From contig JACKDL010000030.1 of assembly GCA_020633555.1 (NCBI GenBank), positions 1 to 64,000 on the forward strand: a stretch of DNA of 64,000 bases. The letters are read 5' to 3'. Positions 8,563 through 17,265 of the stretch are shown piece by piece (the stretch's first letter is position 1; every line of letters begins with the position of its first letter). The notes below the pieces were generated by a model. The model had not been told where the DNA came from, ran no database searches, and was given only the letters and a program-made list of their open reading frames with translations. The position numbers and the translations under genes were made by a program. Source of the DNA: Myxococcales bacterium (GTDB lineage: Bacteria; Myxococcota_A; Bradymonadia; UBA7976; UBA1532).

Positions 8563-9957
8563 ATGGTGGGCTGGGCGGTGATCTGGGGCCTGGCGGCGGG
8601 CGCTGTGCCGGTGGAGACCACGGCCGTGGATGCCCGCCTGGCGCAGGCCGACGGTCCACGGGCGCGGGCCCTGGCCTATGACGACCGCTTCGCCCTCACC
8701 GGCGCCCCCGGCGATCGCTTCGCCGCGGGGCAGGCCTACGCGCAGGCGGGGCTCGACTTCTGCGTGGACGCCCGCGATCGGCTGGCCGAGGCGCGCCAGG
8801 CAGGCGTCGCCGGGGCTCAGGCGGCCCTGGACGCGCTCACCGGGCGATGCACGGCGCGCGTCACCGGCCTGGGGGCCACCCAGGTCTCAGCGCGGCCCGT
8901 CCCGGCCGCCGACGGCAAGGCGCGCGCCGGCGACTTCCGCCCGCTGACCGTTGAGGCGGACGGCGGCGTGCTGCTCTGGCCGGGGGCCTGGCAGCTCCGC
9001 CTGGGCGAGGGCCCCGAGGCCCGCTTCGTCACCTTGTGCGCCGCGCCGGCGGTGGACCGGGTGATGCCCCCCGAGGCCGCCACCCGGCTGCCCGAGGACG
9101 ATCGCGCGCGCAGCCGGGCGCACAACGCCCGCGGTCAGGCGCTGGCGCCGCAGGACCGCTGCGCGGCGGCCGCCGAGTTCCGCCTGGCGGCCGACGCGGC
9201 GCTCAGCGAGACCTACCTGTTCAACGCGGGCGTGGCGCTGGCGGGCGACCCCCCCGACTGTGCCGGCGCCCGGGACGCCTTCGACGCGTTCCTGGCCCGC
9301 TGCAACGTCTGCCGCGGCCGCGACGACGTGCTGGCCCGGCGCAAGGCGCTGGAGCAGACCTGCGAGGTGTCGCTGGCGGTGAAGGCGCCGCCGGGGGCCA
9401 CGGTGGTCATCGATCAGGTGCAGGCGCCCACGCGCATGGTGTTCCCCGGGCGCCACGAGGTCACCGTGACGCAGCCGGGCATGACGCCCGAGCGCCGGAC
9501 GGTCTGGGTTGAAGGCGACACCCGCGTCCAGGTGGACCTGCGCGAGGCGCCGCCGGCCCCGGCGGTGGCTGCGCCGGCCGATCCCACCGCCACGCCGCCC
9601 GGCCTGGCGGACGCGCCGCCCATCGACCCGGCGGAGGCGCGCCGCATGGCCGATCCCTGGATGCTGGCGGGGGTGGTGGGCGGCACGGTGGCGCTGGGCG
9701 TGGGCGGCGGGCTGCTGTTGGCCGCAGAGGCCACCGACGGTGAGCTGGCCGACCTGCAGGGCAAGCCGGGGGCCACCCGCGAGGAGGCCCTGTCGCTGGC
9801 CGATCAGCGCGACACGCTGCGCTGGGTGGGCTGGGCCGGGGTGGGCGTGGGCGCGGCGGCGGCGGGCTTCGGGCTCTGGCGCCTGCTGCGGACCGAGCCC
9901 ACGGCGGTGACCCTGGCGCCGACGCCATCGGGCTTCGCGCTGGGGGGGAGGTTCTGA
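8563..9957 (+). CDS. PEGA/TPR-like envelope protein, unknown function
   Basis: 464 residues. ATG 8563 follows GGGAGGGAG with good spacing. A short N-terminal hydrophobic segment may be a signal. Residues about 185-280 are helical and TPR-like, with paired Cys (QDRCAAAAEFRLAADAAL, CNVC). Residues about 275-330 match a PEGA-type domain (APPGATVVIDQVQAPTRMVFPGRHEVTV). Two membrane helices lie near the C-terminus (MLAGVVGGTVALGVGGGLLLA and WVGWAGVGVGAAAAGFGLW). This architecture is common beside myxobacterial kinases, and the gene is divergent from one (49 bp apart). It opens a four-gene overlapping operon with the Gly-rich lipoprotein and the transglycosylase fusion. Confidence 0.65.
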   Translation: MVGWAVIWGLAAGAVPVETTAVDARLAQADGPRARALAYDDRFALTGAPGDRFAAGQAYAQAGLDFCVDARDRLAEARQAGVAGAQAALDALTGRCTARVTGLGATQVSARPVPAADGKARAGDFRPLTVEADGGVLLWPGAWQLRLGEGPEARFVTLCAAPAVDRVMPPEAATRLPEDDRARSRAHNARGQALAPQDRCAAAAEFRLAADAALSETYLFNAGVALAGDPPDCAGARDAFDAFLARCNVCRGRDDVLARRKALEQTCEVSLAVKAPPGATVVIDQVQAPTRMVFPGRHEVTVTQPGMTPERRTVWVEGDTRVQVDLREAPPAPAVAAPADPTATPPGLADAPPIDPAEARRMADPWMLAGVVGGTVALGVGGGLLLAAEATDGELADLQGKPGATREEALSLADQRDTLRWVGWAGVGVGAAAAGFGLWRLLRTEPTAVTLAPTPSGFALGGRF

Positions 9958-11453
9958 TGCGCTACGTCCGCTGGGCCGCGGCCCTGCTGGGCCTTTGGGG
10001 CTGCTCGAAGACGCCGGTGGCGCAGTGCTACCAGAGCGGGGAGTGTGCGGCCGGGCAGATCTGCACGGCTGAGGGCGCCTGCGCGCCCGGCGGCCAGGGC
10101 GGGCAGGACGGCGGTGCGGGCGCCGGGGGCATGGGCGGCGCTGGAGGCATGGGCGGCGCCGGAGGTCAGGGCGGCGCCGGCGGCATGGGCGGTGTCGGGG
10201 GCCAAGGCGGCGCCGGAGGTCAGGGCGGCGCCGGCGGCATGGGCGGTGTCGGGGGCCAAGGCGGCCAAGGCGGCATGGGCGGTGTCGGGGGCCAAGGCGG
10301 CCAAGGCGGCGCCGGCGGCCAAGGCGGCGCCGGCGGCGATCCGGGCACGGTGACCTGCACGCTCGACCGGCGCCCCAACCTGAACGTGGGCTTCGACAAC
10401 CAGGTGCACAGCCTGCCGGGCTTCGCCGGGTTGGCGGTCGCGCCGGACGGCGCGCGGGCGCTTCGGGTCGGGGGTGTGGCTCAGAGCACGCTGTGGGCCC
10501 GCTGCGACGACCCGCTGGCCCTGGACGGCCCGGGCGTGGCCATCGAGGTGGGCGACGCCGCGGGCATCGGCAGCGGCATGCGGCTGCTGCGCCTGTTCCA
10601 GGACGGCCCGTTGGTGGACGTGGCCTGGCTGTTCGACGCTGACGATGACGACCACCTCGAGGTGCGCAGCCGCCGCCTGGCCTTGGACGGCGAGACCTGC
10701 CCCACGCTGCTGCCCGACGGGCCCCAGTGGGCGGTCCACCCCTACCGCCTGGGCTTCGACCTGTTCCGCCTGGCGGATGTGCCCTACGCCGTGTTCGCCC
10801 CGCCCGGGCCCGAGCCGGTGGTCATGCAGGTGCAGCCCTTCGAGGGGCAGGCGGTGCAGGTCATCGGCTATGGGGCGCACCAGGTGGCGGCCTTCCCCCG
10901 GGTGGGGGCGCCCCGCCGGGCGGTGGACCTGTTCCTGGGCTTTGACCCCGGCGACGGCGATCGCGTGATCCACGCGGGGATGGATCTGGAGGGGGGCTTC
11001 CGGGACGACGGCCACCCGCCCGACGGCGACGAGCGGGCCATCCTGGTGCCCGGCAACCTGGATGACGCCGTGCGCACGCCCCAGGGCTTCGCCCTGCTGG
11101 TCAGCCCCCCCGAGGGCGAGGCCTTCGACCTCAGCCTGCACCTGGTGGGCTCCGCCGGCGACGCGGACACGGTGGTGGCGGCGGATCCACTGGCTCATCC
11201 CGTCCCGGCCGAGCCCGACTGGGGGGCGCTGGCGCTGCACCCGCGGGGCGAGCTGGCGGTGGTGTACGTGGCCGCCGACGGGGTGTACCTGGATCGCTTC
11301 GACCTGGCCGGCGCGCGGCTCGCGTCCATCGAGCTCCACGACGACCCGGCCGAGGCCCTGTATCCGCGGGTGGCGCCGTGGGGTGCGGGCTACCTGGTCA
11401 CCTGGCTGCACGCCTACGACTTCCAGGTGAACGCCCTGGTCGGCTGCCGGTGA
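9957..11453 (+). CDS. Gly-rich lipoprotein, unknown function
   Basis: 498 residues, with a lipoprotein signal ending LWGC (Cys at about 16). Next comes a Cys-rich stretch CYQSGECAAGQICTAEGAC, typical of myxobacterial surface proteins, then about 75 residues of GGAGGMGG/GGQGG repeats. The rest is a beta-propeller-like domain of about 370 residues with repeated Asp-rich turns and no recognised family. The start shares a base with the upstream stop (TGATG), and its stop overlaps the GTG of the next gene. Probably outer-membrane anchored. The repeat tract closely resembles that of the lipoprotein at 47444-48514. Confidence 0.7.
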   Translation: MRYVRWAAALLGLWGCSKTPVAQCYQSGECAAGQICTAEGACAPGGQGGQDGGAGAGGMGGAGGMGGAGGQGGAGGMGGVGGQGGAGGQGGAGGMGGVGGQGGQGGMGGVGGQGGQGGAGGQGGAGGDPGTVTCTLDRRPNLNVGFDNQVHSLPGFAGLAVAPDGARALRVGGVAQSTLWARCDDPLALDGPGVAIEVGDAAGIGSGMRLLRLFQDGPLVDVAWLFDADDDDHLEVRSRRLALDGETCPTLLPDGPQWAVHPYRLGFDLFRLADVPYAVFAPPGPEPVVMQVQPFEGQAVQVIGYGAHQVAAFPRVGAPRRAVDLFLGFDPGDGDRVIHAGMDLEGGFRDDGHPPDGDERAILVPGNLDDAVRTPQGFALLVSPPEGEAFDLSLHLVGSAGDADTVVAADPLAHPVPAEPDWGALALHPRGELAVVYVAADGVYLDRFDLAGARLASIELHDDPAEALYPRVAPWGAGYLVTWLHAYDFQVNALVGCR

Positions 11454-13438
11454 CCGCCCGGCGGGCCTGGCGGGCAGCGCTGCTGCTGCTGGGCGCCGCG
11501 GGCCTGGGCGCCGCGTGGCTCTGGGCGCACCTGCCCGAGCTGGTCAGGGACCGCGCGACCGCCGCCCTGGCCGCCCGCGGCGTCACCGCCACCTTCGACG
11601 ATGTGCTGTTCGACGGGCCCACGCGCGTGGTGCTCCGGGGGGTGGCCGGTCACGGCCGCGGGCTGCGCTTCCAGGCCCGGCAGATCTCGGCGCGGGTGGA
11701 CTGGTGGGCGCGCCGGCCCGCCGCGGTGCACATCGACGGGCTGCGGGTGCAGCCCGAGGCCGGGCTGGCCCCGCGCATCGCCGCGCCGGACGTGGCCGGC
11801 GAACGGCGGACCGCCGGGCCCCGTTTCCCGGTGACCTTCAGCGATCTCCAGGCGGACCTGCGGCTGGGCCGCAGCCGCCTGAAGGGGGCCGCGCGGCAGG
11901 CCCGGCTGGCGGACGGGGCCCTCACGGTCGACGGGTTGCACGCCACCGGGATCCTCGGCGGCCGCGTGAGCCTGCAGGTGCGGGGCGGCACGCTCCAGGC
12001 CGATCTGGCGGGGCAGCGGGTGACGGTGGACGCGGTGGACGTGGGCTGGCCCCTGCAGCAGCGGGTACTGCAGGCGTGGGTCCAGCGCAGCCCGGGTGTC
12101 TGGACCGCGGGCGGGCGCCCGGCGGGCCTGGGTGGCCAGGTCCAAGCCACAGTGGTCGGCGATCTGGCGCGGCCGGCGCTGGTCACCGCCGAGGGGCACG
12201 GGCTGGGCGCGGCGTCGCTCCTGCAGTGGGCCCGCAGCCACCGCCGGGCGCTCCCCGCGCTGGACGGCCTGGACGCCGAGCTGGACGTGGCCCTGGCGGT
12301 GGTGGATCCGCGGGGCGAGGCGCCCGTGGCGCACGCGACGGGGGCGCTGCGGGGCCACCTGGACCATCCGCGGGTCGCCCCCGGCCCGGTGGACGTGGGC
12401 GTCACCGCCGAGGCGGTCGTGGCCCGCGATCCGGCGACGGGCGCGCTCGACGCGCAGGTGCGCCTGTCCCGGGAACAGGCCAGCGGGCACGTGGATCTGC
12501 ACCTGGACGGCCTGGATCGGGCGGCCACCCTGGCGCTGACGGCCACCCTGGATCCGCTGCCGTGCCAGGCGGCCTACGACGCGATCCCGAAGGGCCTGCT
12601 GGGCCCCTACGGCGGCGCCCGCCTGACCGGCACCTTCGCGCCGTGGGTGCAGCTCACCCTGCCCCTGGATGACCCGCGCCGACTGCGCCTGCGCTGGCGC
12701 GGCGTCGAGGGGGCCTGCCCCATGATCGCGCTCGGGGCCGCGGTCCCAGCCCAGGTGGACGCGGCGCGGGGTGATCTGCACGACGTGGACTGGCTGCTGC
12801 ACCCCTTCCAGCGCGCCGTGCCCGAGGCCAGCCGCCCGCTGACGGTCGGCCCCGGGCACGCGAGCTACGTGCCGCTGAGCCGGCTGCCCGCCTACGTGCC
12901 CGCGGTCATGTACCTGAGCGAGGACCCCGCGTTCTTCCGCCACGGGGGCGTCAGCGGCCACCTGATCCAGCGGGCGCTCATGCTCGATCTGGCCGAGGGG
13001 CGCTTCGTCTACGGCGGCAGCACCCTGCCGCAACAGCTCGTGAAGAACCTGTTCCTCGACCGGGGCAAGACCCTGGCGCGCAAGCTCCAGGAGGCGCTGC
13101 TGGCGGCCCGGGTGGCCGACGTGGTGCCCAAGGCGCGGATCCTGGAGCTGTACCTGAACTGCATCGAGTTCGCGCCCGACGTGTACGGCATCGAGCGGGC
13201 GGCGCAGCACTACTTCGGTGTGCCGGCGGCGCGGCTCACGCCGAAGCAGGCGGTGTTCCTGGCCACGGCCAAGCCCTCGCCGCGCTACGCCGAGCAGCTC
13301 CGGCGGCGGGGGGCCACCCCCGACACGGCCCACTACCGCACCTACATGGCGCGGCTGTTCGACCGGCTGGTGGGCGCCGGCGCGCTGACCCCCGACCAGG
13401 TGGCCGCGGCGCGGCCCTTTCGCATCGAGTGGAGGTAG
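11450..13438 (+). CDS. AsmA-like/GT51 peptidoglycan transglycosylase fusion
   Basis: 662 residues from GTG 11450 (GTGA overlap). A membrane anchor (about 8-27) precedes roughly 430 residues of beta-rich sequence resembling AsmA/TamB-like periplasmic domains. The C-terminal ~190 residues are a glycosyltransferase family 51 domain: SEDPAFFRHGG with the catalytic Glu, GGSTLPQQLVKNLFL, a RKLQEALLA segment, and ILELYLN with the second conserved Glu. GT51 enzymes polymerise glycan strands from lipid II at the periplasmic membrane face. There is no penicillin-binding transpeptidase domain, so it would be monofunctional. The long N-terminal domain is unusual for monofunctional transglycosylases and may tether or regulate it. 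Confidence 0.85.
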   Translation: MTARRAWRAALLLLGAAGLGAAWLWAHLPELVRDRATAALAARGVTATFDDVLFDGPTRVVLRGVAGHGRGLRFQARQISARVDWWARRPAAVHIDGLRVQPEAGLAPRIAAPDVAGERRTAGPRFPVTFSDLQADLRLGRSRLKGAARQARLADGALTVDGLHATGILGGRVSLQVRGGTLQADLAGQRVTVDAVDVGWPLQQRVLQAWVQRSPGVWTAGGRPAGLGGQVQATVVGDLARPALVTAEGHGLGAASLLQWARSHRRALPALDGLDAELDVALAVVDPRGEAPVAHATGALRGHLDHPRVAPGPVDVGVTAEAVVARDPATGALDAQVRLSREQASGHVDLHLDGLDRAATLALTATLDPLPCQAAYDAIPKGLLGPYGGARLTGTFAPWVQLTLPLDDPRRLRLRWRGVEGACPMIALGAAVPAQVDAARGDLHDVDWLLHPFQRAVPEASRPLTVGPGHASYVPLSRLPAYVPAVMYLSEDPAFFRHGGVSGHLIQRALMLDLAEGRFVYGGSTLPQQLVKNLFLDRGKTLARKLQEALLAARVADVVPKARILELYLNCIEFAPDVYGIERAAQHYFGVPAARLTPKQAVFLATAKPSPRYAEQLRRRGATPDTAHYRTYMARLFDRLVGAGALTPDQVAAARPFRIEWR

Positions 13439-13440
13439 CC

Positions 13441-14097
13441 GTGCAGCGCACGACCGCAACCCTGACGCTGGGCCTGAGCTTGGGCCTTGGGCTCTCGGGC
13501 TGTTTCCGTACAGCCACTTTCACGAGCGCGCAGCCGCTGGAGGCCGGTCGGCACGAGCTGGCGGTCCGCGGCAACGCCCTGGGCATCCTGTCGGGCAGTG
13601 ACGGGGGCGCCGTGGCCGTGGGCGCCCTGCGCTACCGGGTGGGGCTCGACGGCACCCAGGACCTGGGCCTGAGCCTGGGCACCGACGGCGCCTATCTGCA
13701 GTACAAGCGGGCCCTGGTGGGCGGCACCACCCGCCTCTCGCTGGCGCCCGAGGTGGGCGGCTTCTTCCTGGGCGACGACTACACCCAGTTCTCGGCGCAG
13801 GTTCCGCTGCTGGTGGGGTGGGCCGTGGGGGGATCGCACGAGCTCACCCTGGCCCCCCGGCTGGGCGTGGTGGTGGGCGGCGACTTCGATGGGCGAGGGG
13901 ACGACTTCGGGGTCATGCCGGTGGCCGCCCTGTCCTTCGGCGGCACCTTCCGGCTGGGCCGGACGGTGCGGCTGGTGCCCGAGGTCGCGCTCAACTATCC
14001 CGTGGTGGCCTTGCGCGACGACGTGTCGTGGAACCACGACTTCCTCGTGGTGGAGGCCGGCCTGGCCCTGGCGTTCGAGTTCGGTGGGTCCGACTGA
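13441..14097 (+). CDS. Lipoprotein with barrel-like domain
   Basis: 218 residues, unknown function. GTG 13441 is chosen over the in-frame GTG 13429 because GGAGG (13431-13435) lies at ideal spacing and the residues then give a clean lipoprotein signal, ending LSGC. The remaining 190 residues alternate hydrophobic and polar residues with Gly/Asp turns, like a small outer-membrane or lipocalin-type barrel; the end is AFEFGGSD. It begins two bases after the transglycosylase fusion stop and is the last gene of the operon beginning at 8563. Confidence 0.65.
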   Translation: MQRTTATLTLGLSLGLGLSGCFRTATFTSAQPLEAGRHELAVRGNALGILSGSDGGAVAVGALRYRVGLDGTQDLGLSLGTDGAYLQYKRALVGGTTRLSLAPEVGGFFLGDDYTQFSAQVPLLVGWAVGGSHELTLAPRLGVVVGGDFDGRGDDFGVMPVAALSFGGTFRLGRTVRLVPEVALNYPVVALRDDVSWNHDFLVVEAGLALAFEFGGSD

Positions 14098-14113
14098 CCC
14101 GTGGCTCGCATGG

Positions 14114-14157
14114 GGCCCCCGCGGGGCCGATGAGCCGGGCGCCCCTTCAACGGGGCG
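14114..14157 (+). terminator. Twin hairpins after the 8.6-14.1 kb operon
   Basis: Two perfect stems follow the stop at 14097: GGCCCC-CGC-GGGGCC (14114-14128) and CGCCCC-TTCAAC-GGGGCG (14140-14157). There is no clear T-tract, so this is only a candidate terminator; it may equally shape the leader of the small gene at 14184. Confidence 0.3.
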
Positions 14158-14183
14158 GCATCTTCCAACCCGCGGAGCTCGCC

Positions 14184-14441
14184 ATGCGTTTCCTCGTGAT
14201 CAGCCGCCAGAAGCCCGGCCTGAACGACACCCAGAAGCAGGGCCTGTACCAGGCCGTCACCGCGTTCCACACCAACCCCGGCGCCGTGAAGGTCGAGGCC
14301 GACTACGCCCTGGCGGATCGCAGCGGCAGCTACTCGGTGGTGGACGTGCCCGACCGGGCCACCCTGGACGCCAAGATGGCGGCCTTTGCGCCCTTCGTGA
14401 CCACCGAGGTGCTCGAGGTCATGCCCGCCGCCCAGGGCTGA
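14184..14441 (+). CDS. Small protein, dimeric alpha/beta-barrel-like, unknown function
   Basis: 85 residues starting MRFLVISRQKPG, with a plausible GGAG eight bases before ATG 14184. The strand-helix-strand pattern, a DRSGSYSVVDVPDRATLD segment and a C-terminal TTEVLEVMP strand resemble small ferredoxin-like dimeric proteins of the muconolactone-isomerase/YciI type. No catalytic residues can be assigned. It is preceded by hairpins and followed after 77 bp by the ABC transporter genes, so it is probably a separate unit. Confidence 0.6.
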   Translation: MRFLVISRQKPGLNDTQKQGLYQAVTAFHTNPGAVKVEADYALADRSGSYSVVDVPDRATLDAKMAAFAPFVTTEVLEVMPAAQG

Positions 14442-14518
14442 GCGGCCCAGGGTCGGCCGAGGCTGCCTGCGCAGGGGTCGATTGACCCTCGCCCCCGCCC
14501 CCACCACACTCCGCGGCC

Positions 14519-15220
14519 ATGGCCGCCTCCACCGACCCCCGCGCCCTCCTCGAACCCATCGCCCGCGTGGAGGGGCTGCGCCTGACGCACGGCCCGGGCG
14601 GTTGGGCCCTTGAGTGCCCGGATTTCGCAGTCGCTGCCGGTGAGCGGGTGGCGCTGGCGGGGCCCAGCGGCGCGGGCAAGACCACGCTCCTGCGCGCCCT
14701 GGCAGGCCTGCACCCCATCGCTGGGGGCCAGGCGTGGGCCGCGGGTGCGCCCCTGAAGGCCCGCGGCGAAGCCGGGCGCCGCCGCCACCGCCTTCGGCAG
14801 GTGGGCGTGGTCTTCCAGCGCTTCGGGCTGCTGCCCCACCTGGACGCCCTGGAGAACGTGCTGCTGCCGCTTCGCCTGGGGGCCGGTCCGCTCGACGGGG
14901 CCGCGCGGAGCCGGGGCCGAACGCTGCTGGCGGCGGTGGGCCTGGAGGCCGTCGCGCACCGCAAGCCGAGCGCGCTGTCGGTGGGCGAGCAGCAGCGGGT
15001 GGCCCTGTGCCGCGCGCTGATCCACCGGCCGCGGCTGGTGCTGGCCGACGAGCCCACCGCCAGCCTGGATCCGGCCACGGCGCACCGGGCGCTGGACGTG
15101 CTGTTCGCCGAGGTGGGCGCCGGGGGCCTGCTGTGTGTCACCCACGACCCCGCCCAGCACGCCCGCTTCGACCGGGTGGTGACGTTGCGCGGGGCGGGGG
15201 CCCTGGGGGTGAGCCGGTGA
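14519..15220 (+). CDS. ABC transporter ATP-binding protein (MacB/LolD type)
   Basis: 233 residues, cytoplasmic. Walker A is GPSGAGKTT (about 49-57), the Q-loop is FQRFGLLPH, the signature is LSVGEQQRVALCRAL, Walker B is LVLADEP followed by TASLD, and the switch His is in CVTHD. The best match is the LolD/MacB-type ATPases that drive FtsX-like permeases. This fits the next gene, whose GTG start overlaps this stop (GTGA). The third gene is a ZnuA-like lipoprotein, so the transporter may concern metal, although classical zinc importers use a different permease family. Confidence 0.9.
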   Translation: MAASTDPRALLEPIARVEGLRLTHGPGGWALECPDFAVAAGERVALAGPSGAGKTTLLRALAGLHPIAGGQAWAAGAPLKARGEAGRRRHRLRQVGVVFQRFGLLPHLDALENVLLPLRLGAGPLDGAARSRGRTLLAAVGLEAVAHRKPSALSVGEQQRVALCRALIHRPRLVLADEPTASLDPATAHRALDVLFAEVGAGGLLCVTHDPAQHARFDRVVTLRGAGALGVSR

Positions 15221-16365
15221 CACCCCGCCACGCCCTGGCCCTGGCCGCTCGCGCCCTGTGGCACAGCCGCGGCCGCACGCTGCTGACGGCGCTGGCCCTG
15301 GCGCTGCCGCTGGCGCTGCCCTGGGCGGTGCACCGCCTGAGCGACGGGTACGTGCAGGGCCTGGCGGCGCGGGCCGAGGCCACGCCGCTGGTGCTGGGGG
15401 CGCCGGGCAGCCAGGTGGACCTGACCCTGGCCGCCCTGTGGCTGCGGCCCGCCCCGCTGGCCCCGCTGCCGGCCTCGGTGGCCGACGCCGTGCGCGCCGA
15501 GGGGCTGGGCGGCGCGGTTCCCCTCCACCTGCGCTACTCGGCCCGCGGGCGGCCCCTGGTGGGCACCCGCGTGGACTACTTCGCCCGCCGCGGGCTGCAG
15601 CCCGCCCAGGGCACGCACCCGCTGCAGCTCGGCGACGCGGTGCTGGGCGCCGAGGCCGCCGCTGCGCTGGGGCTGGGTGTGGGCGACCGGATCATCACCG
15701 ACGCGGCGCACCCCTTCGATCTGGCCCGCTCACAGCCGGTGCGGCTGCGGGTGGTGGGGGTGCTCGCGCCCACCGGGGGCCCCGACGACGGGGTGATCTT
15801 CACCGACGTGCTCACCACCTGGGTGGTGGACGGCTTGATCCACGGCCACCGTGACCCCACTCGGGGTGACGCCGGCGAGGTGGTGCTGGGCCCCGGCGAC
15901 GCCGTGGCACTGGACCTGGATCCCGCGCGCCTCGGCCAATTTCACCCCCACGGCGACCTGGCGGACGCCCCCCTGACGGCGGTGCTGGTCTTCCCCACCG
16001 ACGCCAAGGCGAAGGCGCTGCTGGCCGGTCGGCTCGGGCGGCTCGACGGGGTGCGCGTGGTGCGCCCCGATCAGGTGGTGGCCCAGCTCGCCGGTCTGGT
16101 GCTGAAGCTGCGTCGCCTGCTCGACGCCCACCAGGCCCTGGTGGCGGCGTCGACGGCGCTCTTCGTGGCCCTGGTGATCGGCCTGGGGCTGCGGGCCCGC
16201 GCCGCCGAGCTGCGGGCGCTGGTGGACGTGGGGGCGAGCCGCGCGGCGGTGGTGGTTCTGCAGGCAGCCGAGTGGGGGCTGATCGGCGCCCTTGCGCTGG
16301 CCCTGGCGGCCGCAGGGGCTGCCCTTGGCGTGTGGCTGCTGCCGGATCCGGCGAGGTGGACATGA
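15217..16365 (+). CDS. FtsX/MacB-like ABC transporter permease
   Basis: 382 residues from GTG 15217. One membrane helix near the N-terminus (LLTALALALPLALPWAV) is followed by a large extracytoplasmic domain (about 45-290). At least two C-terminal helices follow (ASTALFVALVIGLGLR and AAEWGLIGALALALAAAGAAL), with the typical RAAELRALVDVGASR cytoplasmic loop between them. One of the four canonical FtsX helices is not obvious at the very end, and the protein stops soon after the last one. It pairs with the overlapping ATPase upstream. FtsX-type permeases usually perform mechanotransmission or extrusion, but this type also occurs with zinc-uptake genes in vibrios (zrg locus). Confidence 0.82.
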   Translation: MTPRHALALAARALWHSRGRTLLTALALALPLALPWAVHRLSDGYVQGLAARAEATPLVLGAPGSQVDLTLAALWLRPAPLAPLPASVADAVRAEGLGGAVPLHLRYSARGRPLVGTRVDYFARRGLQPAQGTHPLQLGDAVLGAEAAAALGLGVGDRIITDAAHPFDLARSQPVRLRVVGVLAPTGGPDDGVIFTDVLTTWVVDGLIHGHRDPTRGDAGEVVLGPGDAVALDLDPARLGQFHPHGDLADAPLTAVLVFPTDAKAKALLAGRLGRLDGVRVVRPDQVVAQLAGLVLKLRRLLDAHQALVAASTALFVALVIGLGLRARAAELRALVDVGASRAAVVVLQAAEWGLIGALALALAAAGAALGVWLLPDPARWT

Positions 16366-17261
16366 AGCGAGCGGGCATGTGGGTGGGCGTGTGGGCGCTG
16401 GTCGCTGTGGCGGGGTGCGCCCGCCGAGGCCCCGCCCCGACCGCGCCCCAGGGGCCCCTCCAGGTGATCACCTTGGTCGAGCCCATGCGCTGGCTGGTGG
16501 AGCGGCTGGGGGGCGACGGTGTGGTGGTCACCCGGCTGGCGCCCGCCGGCGAGGCCGGCCTGCACTGGCGCCCGGCGGCGGCCGACGTCCAGCGCCTGCA
16601 GGCGGCGGACCTGATCGTCCTCAACGGGGCGGGGGTGGAGCAGGGGTTGGCGCTGGTGAGCCTGCCGGACGCCCAGGTGGTGCGCACGGCGGCGGGCTTC
16701 CGCGAGCAGTGGATCCCGCGGCCCGTGGCGGCCCACCGGCACGGCGACGGCCCCGCCCACAGCCACGGCGCCTGGGAGGGCTACACCTGGCTGGATCCGT
16801 TGCTGTTCAAGCGTCAGGCCGAGGCCGTGCGCGACGCGCTCGTCGCCCGCCGTCCGGCGCTGAAGGCCGCGGTCGAGGCGCGCCTGGCCGAGCTGGCCAC
16901 CCGGCTCGACGGCCTCCACCGCGCCCTGGATGCGCAGGCGCCGGCCCTGCGGCGGCGGCCGCTGCTGGCCAGCGACCGCATCTACGGCTACGTGGCGCAG
17001 CGCTATGGGCTGTCGGTGCGGGCGGTGCCCCTGGACCTCGAGGCGCCACCCGATGAGGCCACCCGGGCCGCGCTCGTCGCCGCGGTGGCGGGGACCCAGG
17101 CCCGGGTGATGCTGGTGCCGCGCTTGCCAGCGCCGGCGGTTCAAGCGGCGCTGCGTGGGCTGGGGCTGGAGCCGACGGTGGTGGCGCCCGGCCTGGCTGA
17201 GGGGGCGAGCCCGGGGGCCGCGCTCGAAGGCTGGCTGAAGGTGCCCCCGGCCCCCGAGTAG
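16362..17261 (+). CDS. ZnuA/TroA-like metal-binding lipoprotein, divergent ligands
   Basis: 299 residues starting at ATG 16362 (ATGA overlap). The lipoprotein signal ends VAVAGC (Cys 19). Family features: LHWRPAAADVQRLQAADLIVLNGAGVE, a His-rich loop with HRHGDGPAHSHG, TWLDP, and YVAQRYGL. In classical ZnuA/TroA the metal ligands lie in a P-H motif, an H-x-W-L-x-P motif and an S-H-D/E motif. Here the first His is kept, but the second position reads GYTWLDP and the third SDRIYGY, so two ligand His appear lost. It may bind metal through the His-rich loop, or have another role. Last gene of the ABC operon; converges with the sigma gene 4 bp away. Confidence 0.75.
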   Translation: MKRAGMWVGVWALVAVAGCARRGPAPTAPQGPLQVITLVEPMRWLVERLGGDGVVVTRLAPAGEAGLHWRPAAADVQRLQAADLIVLNGAGVEQGLALVSLPDAQVVRTAAGFREQWIPRPVAAHRHGDGPAHSHGAWEGYTWLDPLLFKRQAEAVRDALVARRPALKAAVEARLAELATRLDGLHRALDAQAPALRRRPLLASDRIYGYVAQRYGLSVRAVPLDLEAPPDEATRAALVAAVAGTQARVMLVPRLPAPAVQAALRGLGLEPTVVAPGLAEGASPGAALEGWLKVPPAPE

Positions 17262-17265
17262 GGGA

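Noticed and set aside
4437..8681. Long plus-strand open frame covering 4.4-8.7 kb
   Set aside because: It is antisense to two exported-protein genes, the GST and the kinase, all of which have clear domains and ribosome sites.
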